In this document: positions 33,933 to 46,716 of the stretch, one piece after another
Position numbering within the stretch: position 1 is the first letter of the stretch
How the letters are laid out: every line of letters starts with the position of its first letter
Source of the DNA: Vesta saturnalis
Lineage: Eukaryota; Arthropoda; Insecta; Coleoptera; Lampyridae
Length of the DNA: 64,000 bases
Direction: 5' to 3'
Assembly: GCA_036346205.1 (NCBI GenBank)
Contig: JARFJB010000939.1
Coordinates: forward strand, 419,001-483,000
Notes under the pieces: generated by a model
What the model was told of the DNA's origin: nothing
The model's input: the letters and a program-made list of their open reading frames with translations, nothing else
Database searches by the model: none
Made by a program: the position numbers and the translations under genes

Positions 33933-36550
33933 ACTTACCAGCTTCTACATCTGCGCACCACAATAGGGGCGAAGCGGCATTGCCGCCCTCGGTATTGTCG
34001 TATTGATCGCTTAGTGCCCGGACTTTGCCATACCAGCCACTGACTACGTTTCGATTCGAATTCCGCACTTACATTCCTGAATTAGCGGATCACGTTTATT
34101 CCTAAATACAACAATCACTCTCTATACAGGGTGATTTACCTATACAACCTGTTACAGTTTGCGTTCAGTTTATCACATTTTCAAGCTTGTTACACGTTCA
34201 TTCATAACAAAGTTGATGGAAACTTTTTCAAATCAACCCTCCAGTCGCCTTTTAACATATTCTCATTTATATGACGAGCAATTTTATGATACAGCTTTAG
34301 TACAAATTATCTCGGAATCTTTAATAGACATTTGACGGTGTTTTCTCCTTTTGTGTGACTAATTTACAGTACGAAATAGCGAAGCTTAGAACAGAAGTTA
34401 GTAATTTAATTTAGATCCTCTTTTCATTAGAAAAAGTGGGTTTAGTCCAGTTAACACGAAGGGATTCATTGTTCGTAGAAATAACCTTAGATTACGTGTT
34501 GAACTCACTTTCTATTGAGCTTCTGGCTGCTGTAAATCAAATCTTATGTATTAGGTGTTTAAAAAAATGTTATTCTCAAACCCGGTGATTGTTACGTATA
34601 AGAAGTGACGGGGGTTATTACTGTAATTCAGTTATGTGAACTTCCTGTATACCTTCTTTTGAAAATATTGGCTTTAGTTTATATATAAGGGGAAATGCTT
34701 CGAAATCTTTTCGTAGTTATTACGATGAAGGTGGCGTTATTTAAAATGTGGAATTCGTTCTATTTGAAAACTATCTCGGATATAAAACCGACGTGTGGAC
34801 TGGGATAAGTTTCCGGATTTATGTATTTATTAAATTTACGATTAAATTAGGGTTATATAATGACAAGCTTTAACAGTAATCTTCCGAAGTGAAGCATGAC
34901 ATTTCCAGACTAGTTTTGATATAAACACGAGGGCGTCGAGGCGGAATGTGCAATTCTTGATCCGAGAGACCGCACCGGAATTTGCCCCCCAGTTCGAAGT
35001 CGACCTCAGTTATACTCGAACTTTCTAAGTAAATGCTGTTTGTGCATGACAACGACCGTCCTTGTTACGAATCTAGAGTTCACATCGAAATCGGTGACAC
35101 GTCTCGATCACCGACATATTTTGCTCAAAACCTATTAATGACGTCAAAACTTGTCTTGCACACCTCGCTCTGGCGTAAAAAATTTATTTAGTCATGTAAG
35201 AAACGTCTACAGCGTTGCAACCTATTTCTTGCTTACCTGTATACTTAGGTAGGGGCGGCGAATTACTGCTATAAGTTAATGCGGAGCTTCTGCGAGAATT
35301 TACCGGCGTAAATTAATTAACTTTCGGGCAAAACAATAACTTGGGTTTGAAAATACTAGAAAATAATGTGATTTGTTTATAAAATAAGGAGCAACGTTAA
35401 AAAATAAAGGTATAATAAAATGTGCTCTATTGATGGTGGTTGCTCCCCTCCGCTCAAATTCTTTTTGTGATGCTAATCAATTCCTTTCGTCCCCGTTGGA
35501 TAAGTGTTTTACGGGTGATATTTGAGTGTTCCCTATATTTTCAGCTACCGATAAAGCTCAATTTCTTTCAACTGCGTCAATCAGAGCCGGATATTGGTTT
35601 TCCCGAGATGGACTTTCGTTAAATGTCGAGTTTCAATTGACGTTTAACCACAATCCAAAATATCGTTTCCCTTACTTTTAGAATAAATACGTAGACTTAT
35701 TTATATTAACTAGTGAAAAAAAGATCAAATAATTATGAATTAAATTCGCGAATAATATAAAAATACGCAAATTTAAAAATTCCCAACTTTTTGTGATGAG
35801 AAAAGGTGACGTCTTGCTAAAGGATTTCTCTAAAAAGAATATTCGGTTACTCTCTTCTTTAAAAAATATTACTATTTCTCCGAGCGGCGGCGCCTGTCGA
35901 ACAATATTTTTTTCATATCTAAACTTTAATTAAATTGATTGCAATGTAAATTCGTACCTCCGATGATCTTAATCTATCCATTTTTGTAACGCGAACGAAA
36001 TTTCTGCATTTGCATATCGCATTTTTAGTAGTTCCTAATTGAGGGTAAAATAATGTTAGCTTAGAAATACTGAATAAGTAAACAATAATGGGCTCATGGC
36101 TTATACACTTTTGTATAATTAGATGTTGTGTAATTGTACAGTTTTCTTTTTGTGAAGTTTTTTTTTTTACGTTAATTGCTCTTTTCATTACTTCATGGTT
36201 AAATTACAGACAAAATATACTTACGTATTTGTTAGTATAATAAAACTAAATTTATCGCACTAATGAACGCCATTGAGTTGATCCCATGGTCGACGTTTTG
36301 TTGAAATCCTCAATTTACCTAAAGAATTTAAGTGCCGCGAAGCCTATTTATACCGCGTGTGTTTAAAACAATATATGCTTAAAAAACATAAATGGTTATT
36401 GACATTATACAGTGAATAACAATAAAATTATGCATTTCTTATATAATCGCCTTAATTACATTATTTATGTTATGAAAAAAGGCAACAAGAAAAAGGGCGG
36501 AAGAAAATTATAGCAAATTCAAGCTGTGTCGGTAGGTACATCCTGATTAT
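33933..36550. other. Plexin intron, unique-looking DNA
   Basis: No exon with the expected continuation of the sema domain (an FCGL-type block) was recognised. The region has no obvious transposon apart from the solo end motif near 34122. Short open frames at 34870-35052, 35440-35622 and 35919-36188 show no family resemblance. Confidence 0.5.
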
Positions 36551-36554
36551 TATA

Positions 36555-38555
36555 CAGGGTGGCCCAATAGTGCGTGGATGGAAGATTGTGGGGTTATTAA
36601 GGAATATTTCTAAAGTTTGTTGATGGGATGTGGTGGGGTATCCTTAAGGCTATAAACCTAAAATATTTTAACTTGAATCGCAAAGTTTATACAGGGCGAT
36701 TTATATCAAAGTTGCATTTTTTTACATGGAACCCCGTGTATATTATTGCATATTTGGATCCCTTGGTCAGTTCTAGTACGACTTTATTTATAGTACCTAA
36801 AACGAATCGTTTAGCCCCAATTCATCATTTTTACAGTCATTATCGCAGTCATCACAAAAGGCCATGACTCTGCGATGTTACTAGACATGAAATGTACTAG
36901 CGTAAACCGGTTGGTCAAATTCGAATTCTTCTTGTGTTTACAGAAATTACTTTGTCAATTTAGAAAATTTCAATCAATGGTAACTTGATTTTTTCAAATG
37001 GAATGGCCATTTTTTCATTTTTGCATCAAATGCGGAATTTTTTACTTTTCTAACGATACAAAATAGTCGGTATCTATCTTCAGTAGATTTCTTTTCATTT
37101 CACAATTTCTGATTAATTTGCTGTATTTTTCAATGTTTGTTTTGTATTATCTAGTAACCCGTGGAAAATACACAAAAAACTATTCACATTATAAAACATT
37201 ATTTATTAAGTAGAAAAACGCATAAACACAAAAACAAAATTACGAGCTAGATTAGAAAATAAAATAAAAAGAAAAATGTCATCCTTAGCACATCCGACGA
37301 CGTCAAGAGCTCAAGCAGGCCGATTTTCAAAACAGGATTCATCTTTTCAATAGGGTACAACAAAAGTTAAGTGAAAATGTACAATTTTTGGATAAGATCA
37401 TGTTTACAGATGAGTGCACCTTCCACCGCAATTTGTTAACCAGCCCAATTTTCATTATTACACAATTTAGAACCCTCACTATTTCCGAGTTCATAGCCAA
37501 GAGAAATGTCGAGTAATGTTTGGGCAGGCATATTCGGTACTTTAGTTGTTGGTCCCTTTTTCTTCGACGGTATTCTTCGAATTAGGGACATGCATTTTTA
37601 CAACGTGCCCGTGTAGTAAGTGAGTGGCTTAATAATGCATTTGATGAAAAGTGGATAGGAAGGGATGGACCAACACGATGGTCAGTGAGATCTTCAAATA
37701 TTTCCCCGCTTGATTTCTTTTTGTGGGGGTACGTCTAGGAAAAAGCGTACGCTGAACTACCAACCATTGCGGAATGTATGAAAAATAGAATCCGAATCGT
37801 TTTTGAAACTATTAATTAACCCAGTGATGCTAAATAGGGGAAAAAATTATTTTCGTCGTAGAATGAAAATTTGCTTAGAACAAGGTGGTAGACATTTTAA
37901 ACATTTATTAAAATTATTTTTATTTTAACTCGTAATTTTGTTTTTTGCGTTTATGTATTTTTCTACTTAATAAATAATGTTCGATAATGTGAATAGTTTT
38001 TTGTTTATTTTCCTGGGGTTTACTAGATAATACAAAATTAAACCGACTAATTTATATCGTTAGAAAGGTAAAAAACTTCCGCATTTGATGCAAGAATGAA
38101 AAAATGGCCGTTCCATGTGAAAAAATCAAGTTACCATTGATTGAAATTTTCCAAATTGACCAAGTAATTTCTCTAAACACAAGAAGAATTCGACTTTGAC
38201 CATTCGGTTTACGCTAGTCATGGCCTTCTCAGTTTTGTGATCACAGCGATATTTAGTTTTTTCAGACATCTATTGTTTGCAAAATGACGAATTGCGGCTA
38301 AACGATTCGTTTTAGGTACTATGTGTGATACATAAAGTCGCAGTAGAATTGACCAAGGGATCCAAATATGCAATAATATACAGGGGGTTCCATTTAAAAA
38401 ATGCAACTTTGATAGAAATCGCCCTGTATAAACTTTGCGACTCTAGTGAAATTTTTTTTTGGGTTTGTAGCCTTAAGGATACCCCACCACATCCCGTCAA
38501 CAAACTTTAGAAATATTCCTTAATAGCCCCACAATTTTCAACCCACGCACTATTT
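36555..38555 (+). mobile_element. Long-TIR Tc1/mariner-superfamily transposon, copy 2
   Basis: About 2.0 kb with very long inverted arms: left about 36555-37252, right about 37926-38555. The left arm starts CAGGGTGGCCCAATAGTGCG. The right arm ends ACCCACGCACTATT, lacking the last dozen bases. Landmarks repeat in reverse on both arms, for example GTGGGGTATCCTTAAGGCTA at 36631 against TAGCCTTAAGGATACCCCAC at 38468, and TCAATCAATGGTAACTTGAT at about 36972 on the left. Only about 670 bases of non-repeated sequence remain between the arms, holding a transposase remnant on +. It lies in the plexin intron. Confidence 0.87.
37276..37915 (+). pseudogene. Transposase of long-TIR element copy 2, pseudogene
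   Basis: The + strand reads CHPYHIRRRQELKQADFQNR, then LDKIMFTDECTFHRN (first Asp kept: TDE), then HYYTIQNPHYFRVHSQEKCR in shifted frames, EWLNNAFDEKWIGRDGPTRW, SPLDFFLWGYV and EKAYAELPTIAECMKNRI, with an ending like EQGGRHFKHL near 37910. The segment that should hold the QDGAPAH block is deleted between about 37600 and 37615. Same transposase family as at 28186-28960, but a different subfamily judging by the divergence. Confidence 0.83.
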
Positions 38556-38559
38556 TTTT

Positions 38560-41215
38560 TCGACTGTTGTGCGATATGGTTTGTCTTCTATAAAGTAAGA
38601 AAGTCGGCAAATATGTAAGTATTTATATGATGGAGCAAACAGAAACTAGTAATGTAATGTAAACACGGAAGTAAGGAAAGGGAATTTTAACGTATATTAT
38701 TCCCTCTCCAACAGGGATGGCGGGCTGCTCGTGCTTCCCAAGCTCCTTCAGCTGCAGCCATGGATTCTTAACATACATATGTTATGTATGCATTGTGGGA
38801 TTAAGATTATATGTTACACGATTAAACCGCACTAGGCGTCGTGAATGGTTACCAAGGTAAGCGGTATGCCAAGCTAACTGCAGTGGAAATGGGCGGGTTC
38901 GGTAAAAGACGTAAAATGGTTGAAATTTAGGTCCAAACATCTTACACGTACCATAAAACAACAGAAAACAACATTCCATCCGGAAAAATAGTCTCTTGAC
39001 TAGAATCTAAAATTTCTAGTCCTAAGCGAGTTGTTACTGTTAATCCTACCTGAATGTAGAAAATAGAATATGTAGCTTAGTCAATAAAATCATGCACAAT
39101 TCAAGTTCAAACAGTCAATTCGTACAACACTTTTACTTTAAAATTACTACTGTTCATTATAAATATTTCACTTCTTAAATTTTGGAAAAACATAATAGGA
39201 ATTTCCAATTGACATTAATTTCCTTCCTTTTACTCGTAAACCTTTAAATCCTTCATCCAAAATGGGTTTTTGCCGTATAGCTGAGATATTACCCTTAGCC
39301 CGAGTGTCTGTTCTTCAAACATCCAAATTTCGCACCCATACTCACTCCACATAACATCCAGACCTAGATTCAACTTTTTTCCACATGTGCGTAAACTTTC
39401 CTTCCGCAAAATTCCGTACATTTCAATTTCAAAATGCACTGATAACAGTTACTCCTCCATGCTCATAGCTTACTTCTACTTCAGGAGTACCGCAAAAGTT
39501 AAGCGTCAGTCCACTTTTAAATATATTTAAACGTTTCTTTACAAGACAATGCATAATTTTATTGATGGTTGTGACTTACTCTGACTTATTAGCTTTCAAA
39601 TTTTATTCTAGTCGTCGTGAAATAGTAATACTTTCTACTATTCTACACGGAAAACAAATGTATTGTTTATCTTAGTCCCAAAGAACGAAAGCGTTATTCG
39701 GCATTGTGCTTATTAAGAAAAGCCATAACTCGTTCTGAATGTTAGCTGATGTAGTGAAGTTGTAACCTGTAATCTTCTGGACGTTAACACATAATGAGGT
39801 GATGTTAAAAAGACATAGTTTTTCATTACTATTTGTTTATCTTTAATCATTTAAGCTGGTAACTAAATTATCAAGAATATTGTAGGGTTATTTATTATTA
39901 TAAGGACTATTACGGAGACATTTTGAGTTACATTTTATGTTCTTTGAGCGATATTTGTAATTTTGAACCAATGTAGTATCTTTTACAGTCACACATTACA
40001 AGCCGTTGCTAATTTCTGGCAAATAACATACATGCTGAGCGAACTGTTACAAGAGTTGAGGGTACGTCTGAATGCTAATAAAATTACGCTCTGAAGTTGT
40101 AAATTCATAAAGTGCATAAAGTGGATTATGAAAACCATCCTTCTTTTCTAACTGCAGGAGTCCTTATGGATTCATGTTCATAACAACATCTAAAAGGTTT
40201 CTGGCAGCTGCACTTCTTCTATCAAATTCAGGTATCTTCGAACCAATTTCAACTGCAGGATATGTTGGGCTGTGCCTGTTTCTTTTGGCTGAACATGACA
40301 CTCTGAACTTTTGCATCCCCTGAGGTTTCCTTTTCGCAAATACATAAAATTTTTGTTCAGTTTTTACTAAAAGAATAACTTGTCAATTCATGTATGCTCT
40401 TTCTCTTGTAATACTCTTATGGATTGTCTATTTTTATTTTCTAATTTCCCAATTATATTACTGTTCATTGTCTTTTGTATTGTTCTGGTTCTGTGAATCA
40501 TGTTTCAAGATAGATAGTACTAGTTCTTGTAATTCTAATTCAGTTTCTATGGAAGCGTATGTATAGATGAATCTGCTAGCCGGATTTTTTGTGGAAATCT
40601 AAACATAGGTTCGTAGAGACTTGTCTTCATCGCCGTATGGAGAGCACGTTTTTTTTTTACTCTGAATAAATCGCAATACTTCTGGCCACTTTTTTAATTA
40701 CTGTCGCGGACATCTCGATTTGACATCTCAACCCAACCTTGACTTTAAGAATGTCGAACCTTTCCATTCTTTTTCATTCCGGATCACGTTTCTGCTTTTT
40801 TTTTAATTGTGTTATTAGTAAACTGACATAAATTGTCACTTTTTCAATATACATGGGACACCAAGTAAGTTACTTATTCGGCAATTCTCGTTTTTAGCAG
40901 ACAAAGAATCACTTCAGGCATGCTATAAAAGAATGTGTCTATTTCATGCACACTTTAACACAAGAGAGGAAAAAAAAACTTGGTAACACGTGTTTCATAT
41001 TTTTTAAAAGAAGCCCCAAAATGGTAGACACTTCCCTCGGGTGAGTTGATTTTAGTAAGGTATAAAAAGACATTACCATAAATAGTTAATAGTCATTTTA
41101 TTTACCTCTTGTCTGTTTGTGTTCGACGCTAGTATGTGCTTTTTCTAGAATGTCAAACAGGTCTTCTCCGTTTTAGAAGTGATTTTTGAATTACAAGTGC
41201 AGCTTGATTCATTTT
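38560..41215. other. Plexin intron, no clear element
   Basis: No coding exon or transposon is recognised with confidence. CAACAG/GGATGG at about 38712 resembles an acceptor, and the short frame after it (DGGLLVLPKLLQLQPWIL) ends in a stop within 20 codons. It does not resemble the plexin continuation. Confidence 0.45.
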
Positions 41216-42044
41216 CAATCAACTTGTCACGTGTGTAAAGTTAGCACCCCGACAAAGAGTTCCCATCGTTCTGATTAGAGTTCTTGCTTCCTTTTAAAGA
41301 GTTTAGAAGTACCTTATAAAAAATGAGTTCCGCTCATTAATTTTAATTTCAAAAATGGGGTGCTAATTTCACAGCAAAAATCGAGATCCAGTAGTTCTGA
41401 CTAGCTAAATTACTATATTTGGCAAAGTTCTAGAGTTCCTGATATGAAAAAAAAATTTTTTTTTAAATTAAAATAAAATTAAAAATTTTTCAAAATTCGA
41501 CTTTGACATGCTAAGTTCCAATCAACTTTTGATGTTCTTTTGTTTATTCCTAAGAGTTCTCGCTAATTTAAAAAAAATTATAATCAAAAATGAAAAAGTT
41601 ACAGCCCTTTTACCTAAAAAAGAAAATGTGAACAAAATATATTTTAAAGAGGTCTAATAGTTCTAGCAGCAGATTTGGATTGTATCCGAAAAGTTCTGAA
41701 AGAAATTCTAATGATCGAAAGCGATCCGACTAATATTTATAGAATTATTCGACTTAAAAAAATTGTATCGACGATAAATATTTTGAAGAGTTCCAGTTGT
41801 TCTAAAATAGTTCTCGTGTAGTTCTCGACATGCATAAGGCCTTACCAAAGAGTTCGATGCTAAAATTAATTATATATTTTTTTTAAAAAAGAATTTATCC
41901 GAAAAATGGGCTATTTTTTACTAATTGTTTAAAAAATAATCTAATTAAATTTATCATCAACTTTTTGAAAAGGCATTGTGTATGCTAAGAACTATACGAG
42001 AATTTCGTTAAAATAATCAGAACTCTTTTACAATAAGTTAATTA

Positions 42045-42670
42045 CAAAAATAGGCAACATTGTAAAAACAAAAACAAAATTATGTCAAACATACGTTTAA
42101 AACTTCATGTCAGACAGAGGTTAATGGATATCTAGATGCTAACTTAAAAAATTTAAAAAATGAAATAATTTTTTGCGAAAGCGGAAGTACAAGTTAGTTT
42201 CTGAGTTGTCAAAATCGTGACAGAAGTGGAACATTTTTCCCTAGATGTCACATTATCTCTCTAAGAAGTTTATTTTATATGTTCTGACAGTTTCAAACAC
42301 AAATAAAAACACAAGAACTAAAGAACTAACTTACTTATTTGCGTTTACAGTAAATGATACAGGCCCATAATTATAGAAATTATTCACAATTTTCAGTTTT
42401 TTTGAAAACAATTTTCTGACAGCCCTCGGGCTTCGCCTTCGTGCTGCAAATTACATCTCAGGAAAAATCATGTATTTCTCCCCCTATATGTATAATATAC
42501 TATTAATTATAATTTTTGTAGGAGAACTATGCAATCTCTTTTTTATACGTGCATAACGAAAACAGGCAACATTGTAAAAACAAAAACAATAATCTATGTC
42601 AGAATGACGTTTAAAACTTCCTGTCAGATAGAGATTAATAGACATAAATACATGTTAACTTGAAAAAAAA
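42045..42670. repeat. Direct partial duplication inside the left foldback region
   Basis: GGCAACATTGTAAAAACAAA with the following TATGTCA...ACGTTTAAAACTTC text occurs at about 42053 and again at about 42564, roughly 510 bases apart. A third, inverted, copy lies in the right arm at about 44430-44490. Confidence 0.75.
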
Positions 42671-43016
42671 AATTCAAAGCCGCCCACTTCTATATCACTA
42701 ATACAGTTTTACCATTTTCGTTCATGTTTAATTAATTTTTAGACTTACCTTGCGTTATATTAAGAAACTTTGTAAAGGAGAGTTATGTAAAATTAATTTT
42801 TTTTTTAAAAACATGTCTACACTTTTTCTTATAAAATTAATGGTTATTTAGATATTGAAAAAAATTGAATTAACACTTAAATTCTACCTTAGGAAGCTTT
42901 TGCCCCCAAAATAACGCATAAGGTCTCTATTTTGGTATGTTTATATCTTTGAAATATGCAGCTGCAGCTGTTTTAGAAATATTTGGTAAAAACCAAAAAC
43001 TGACCTTAATAACTAA

Positions 43017-44192
43017 AGCCTGTCCGGTAGAACTGAACGGGTATCGGATTAACAAGGAGGATTGTCAATATATGGTTCTATTGTGCTTGAAACCGCCTTA
43101 ATGCTTTGCTGTCTCGTACTTATTGTACGTGACAAAGAAAGATGGATATATTATGAATAATGCCTCTATTTCTGCCGAACAAAAGCGTTTGCAACTTTCA
43201 CACATAATGACAAGGCAATAAGAATCAGATGCAGGTAGAATAGAAATTCAATAGGTATAATAAAATGCCAGTGGTTCTCAACACTGCTTTAACATTACAT
43301 TTAAAATTTATGGAAGAATGCAAGTTTTATAATAAACATTTATAAAAGCCATTCATAATAATGAATATTCGATTAAGTATAGGTATTTCAATTTACATTT
43401 AGAAAGTTCATTGTATACCTAAGTATGGTAATGACGTTTTAGTGTACTCCAATTACAAAAGAATCCAAATAAATATGCAATACTGTAACAATAAGTAATT
43501 AATAATAGATTATTATACCATTTAGTAGGTACATATAGGAAATATGGCAAAAATGTATTGATCATACGGATAAAATAATTAAAGATACTTTTGTTAATGA
43601 AGAGATTGTGGATGAAGTAAGACCTCTTATTTTCACAGTTAACACTGAAGAAAGTGATGACGATGATCTTTTCCAAGATTTGGATGACTCAGGAAGTGAT
43701 GAATCTGAAGCCGAATGACAATTATAATTTTACATTTAATTATAAAAGTATATCTTTGTAATTTAATTAATATTTACTAACTATAATAAAAATGTATTTG
43801 TTATTGTTGTTATAAGTATAAGTGAAAGGTGTCAATTGAAATTACTTATAGGTAATTAGTAATCGATTATTATTTTTATTATACAAAAGTTGCATTTCTT
43901 CACAAATTATATAATGTTAAAGCAGTGTTGAGAACCACTGGCATTTTATTATACCTATTGAATTTCTATTCTACCTGCATCTGATTCTTATTGCCTTGTC
44001 ATTATGTGTGAAAGTTGCAAACGCTTTTGTTCGGCAGAAATAGAGGCATTATTCATAATATATCCATCTTTCTTTGTCACGTACAATAAGTACGAGACAG
44101 CAAAGCATTAAGGCGGTTTCAAGCACAATAGAACCATATATTGACAATCCTCCTTGTTAATCCGATACCCGTTCAGTTCTACCGGACAGGCT
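43017..44192. mobile_element. Young non-autonomous element with apparently identical 281 bp inverted repeats
   Basis: The left arm 43017-43297 and right arm 43912-44192 are each 281 bases and, read against each other by eye, show no mismatch. They start AGCCTGTCCGGTAGAACTGA and end in CTGCTTTAACATTA. TA dinucleotides flank both ends one base out (43014-43015 and 44194-44195), consistent with a TA target. The 614-base centre holds only the C-terminal tail of a DDE transposase. The identical arms contrast with every other inverted repeat in the window and imply recent insertion or arm conversion. It sits in the loop of the older foldback and within the plexin intron. Confidence 0.92.
43545..43718 (+). 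pseudogene. C-terminal tail of a DDE transposase retained in the young element
   Basis: 58 codons to a TGA at 43716-43718: WQKCIDHTDKIIKDTFVNEE, then VDEVRPLIFTVNTEESDDDD, then LFQDLDDSGSDESEAE. The pattern W-x-K-C-I-x-H followed by an I/V-rich strand and an acidic Ser/Asp/Glu tail is that of the C terminus of insect 'DDE superfamily endonuclease' transposases, and it parallels the tail of the pseudogene ending at 24952. There is no start codon and no catalytic domain, so it is an internally deleted relic that marks the element as belonging to that transposase group. Confidence 0.72.
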
Positions 44193-45400
44193 ATACTCAC
44201 CCTCTTCATACATTCACACAGATACACACATGCATCCAAACATCATGGCCGATCTTAGCGAAACTCGGCCAAAAGTTGTAAAATGAGCTAATAAGTCGAT
44301 TTAGCGATAGTGAAAAAAATTGCATAACCTTATATAGCTACAAATGAAGGATGGGAGGTAAAAATTATCATTAAAATTTCATTTCTTTTCATTTTTTAAG
44401 TAAGCATCTAGATGTCTATTAACCTCTGTTTGACATGAAGTTTTAAACGTCTCTTAGACATAGATTGTGTTTGTTTTTACAAAGTCTTCAACTTTGGTGC
44501 TAAATAAAATTTTTTTGTGTAACACATGAATAATTGACTGGATTGCTTCCAGTCATAATTCCTTTTATAACTTTCTGAGTACTATCCAAATCTACTTTGG
44601 AACTATTGAAACCGTTCAAAATATTGTTCATCGATTTTGACGAGTTCTGATTCTCGCATACACAATGCCTTTCCAAAAAGTTGCGATGATTTTCCAAAAA
44701 GTTGCGATGATAAAATTAATTACATTATTTTTTAAACAATTAATAAAAAATAGCCCATTTTTCGGATAAATTCTTTTTCAAAAAAAATTATGTAATTAAT
44801 TTTAGCATTGAAACTGTTTGGAAAGGCCTTATGCATGTCGAGAACTACACGAGAACTATTTTGGAACAACTGGAACTCTTAGAAAATTTAAGCTATACAA
44901 TTTTTTAAAGTCGAGTAATTCTATAAATATTAATCGGATCGCTTTCGATCATTAGAATTTCTTTCAGAACTTTTCGGATATGTACTATACAAATCTGCTG
45001 CTAGAACTATTAGACCTCTTTAAAATATATTTTGTTTACATTTTCTTTTTTTAAGTAAAAGGACTGTAACTTTTTCATTTTTTATTATAATTTTTTTGAA
45101 ATTAGCGAGAACTCTTAGGAATGAATAAAAGAACATCAAAAGTTGATTGAAACTATTGTATGTCAAAATTGAATTTTCAAACATTTGTAATTTTAATAAA
45201 AAAAAATGTCGTATCAGGAGCTTTGCAAAATATAGTAATTTAGCTAGTCAGAACTATTGGATCTCGATTTTGGATGTGAAGTTGGCACCCCATTTTTCAA
45301 ATTAAAATTTGGAACCGTTAATGAGCGGAACTCTTTATTTTTTACAAAGTAAAACTATTTAAAAGGAAGCTAGAATTCTAATGAGAACTATTGGAACTCT

Positions 45401-46382
45401 GTAAAACCCTTACGTTTTATAAGTATACAACTAAACCCATGGCTACAAATTTTAGCTACTTAACAGTTTGGGTAATAACTAAGAAGATTTTGTGCCTTAT
45501 GCTCAGTAGTAGATTAATGTGGCCCAGGTTCATAAAATTATCGATTTGCCTTATTAACCAAAAAATATTTACATTTACAGTTCGCTTTAAAATCGGGGTC
45601 GCTTCATCCTGAAACTAATTGTTAAATACTCGGACGCCAACTTCTTTTTAAATATGGAATAAACAAGTAAACCATTATACAATAAAGTTAAAAGAAAATT
45701 TCTACAATAACAAATTTTATTACACAACCTATATTTAATTATGAACGGAAATACCGTAATGCTAATCTTAGTAACGTTATAACCTAATGAATAATTAATA
45801 TTATGAGTAATTAATGGAATCAGAATACCTTATTCTTGATCACACTGCATATCACGAAACGGCTGCATGGTGGGTCAGCGTTTTGGAAATAGTGGCGTAA
45901 TATTACTTCAGGGTTGAAATAAATCTGGATTAATCCTACTAATACCATAAATTGGATTAACGGTAAAATAATTAATTACGTAGATGTGTATAAACGTGTG
46001 AAAAGTAACAGTAAAGGTCAAGTAAAAATTAAAAATAAAAAGTAAAAGTGCCTGAAATGCAAAGTTTCAAACATTGTAAAATAAGTTCAAATAAACTCAC
46101 CGTACAATTTACAGCACTTTTAATAAAAAATATTTAACAGAGCAAAAATGGATGCTCTTCTACCTTTCAGTATCGCCAAAAAAACGACGCTCCCAAAAGG
46201 TCTTTGCGCATGAACATGTCTGAAACTGAATGTGCAAACGATATGCGTGGAAGGCTTCACGTTAAATAAGTAAATTATGTTTTATGCAGCTATGATATGT
46301 AGCACACATCGCACGAAATGCACGTTAGTTGCCTACAAAGAGGTGAATTATTAACAACACGTTCGAAGTTTGTTACAACTCT
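45401..46382. mobile_element. Anonymous 0.98 kb insertion in the right foldback arm
   Basis: The foldback homology stops at GGAACTCT (45400) and resumes at AACTCTTTGTCGGG (46377). AACTCT is present on both sides, a possible 6-base target duplication. The inserted DNA has no recognised coding region and no evident terminal inverted repeats. Confidence 0.5.
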
Positions 46383-46420
46383 TTGTCGGGATGCTAACTT
46401 AACACGCGTCAATTTGTCAA

Positions 46421-46700
46421 AGTCGCCAATGTTTAAGATATTATTTAAGACGACGAGACTGCTTTGTTGGTTGTTTTTTTAAGAAGCTGAGTCTGTTTTG
46501 TTTCTTGAAGTAACGTTTCGTATTCAACAATGTTTAAAAAACTGCGATCCGTAGTTATGTTAATTAACTTGCTTAATTTACATAAAATATGTTCATTTTA
46601 CTAGCCATGGTTAGCGCACTGATTCTGAAATGGCATTCCAGTATGAACACAAACTCGACGGGTGTTTTCAATTCTCTCGTTGACAAGTTAAAACCTGTTC
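46421..46700. other. No recognisable feature
   Basis: Short AT-rich spacer between the foldback and a hairpin-rich segment. Confidence 0.4.
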
Positions 46701-46716
46701 GTCGTATTGCGGTTGC

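Larger units (their letters stand above)
41220..46420. repeat. Large diverged foldback with a younger element in its loop
   Basis: The left arm (about 41220-42175) and right arm (about 44385-45400, resuming 46376-46420) are imperfect inverted copies. Examples: TTAGCACCCCGACAAAGAGT (41241) against CTCTTTGTCGGGATGCTAAC (46379), GGTTAATGGATATCTAGATG (42119) against CATCTAGATGTCTATTAACC (44405), and CTGACTAGCTAAATTACTAT (41398) against ATAGTAATTTAGCTAGTCAG (45232). The right arm is split by a 0.98 kb insertion. The arms carry many AGTTCT / AGAACT hexamers. No coding content was found in the arms; the family is unknown. Confidence 0.85.

Noticed and set aside
33927..34043. Continuation of the plexin frame to the stop at 34041
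   Set aside because: A consensus donor GTGAGT sits exactly where plexin similarity ends; the following 38 codons do not resemble plexin.
38700..38770. Possible next plexin exon after CAACAG at 38716
   Set aside because: The open frame is under 20 codons and does not match the expected sema-domain continuation.
43419..43676. 85-codon - strand frame in the young element
   Set aside because: It is the antisense of the recognised transposase tail at 43545-43718.
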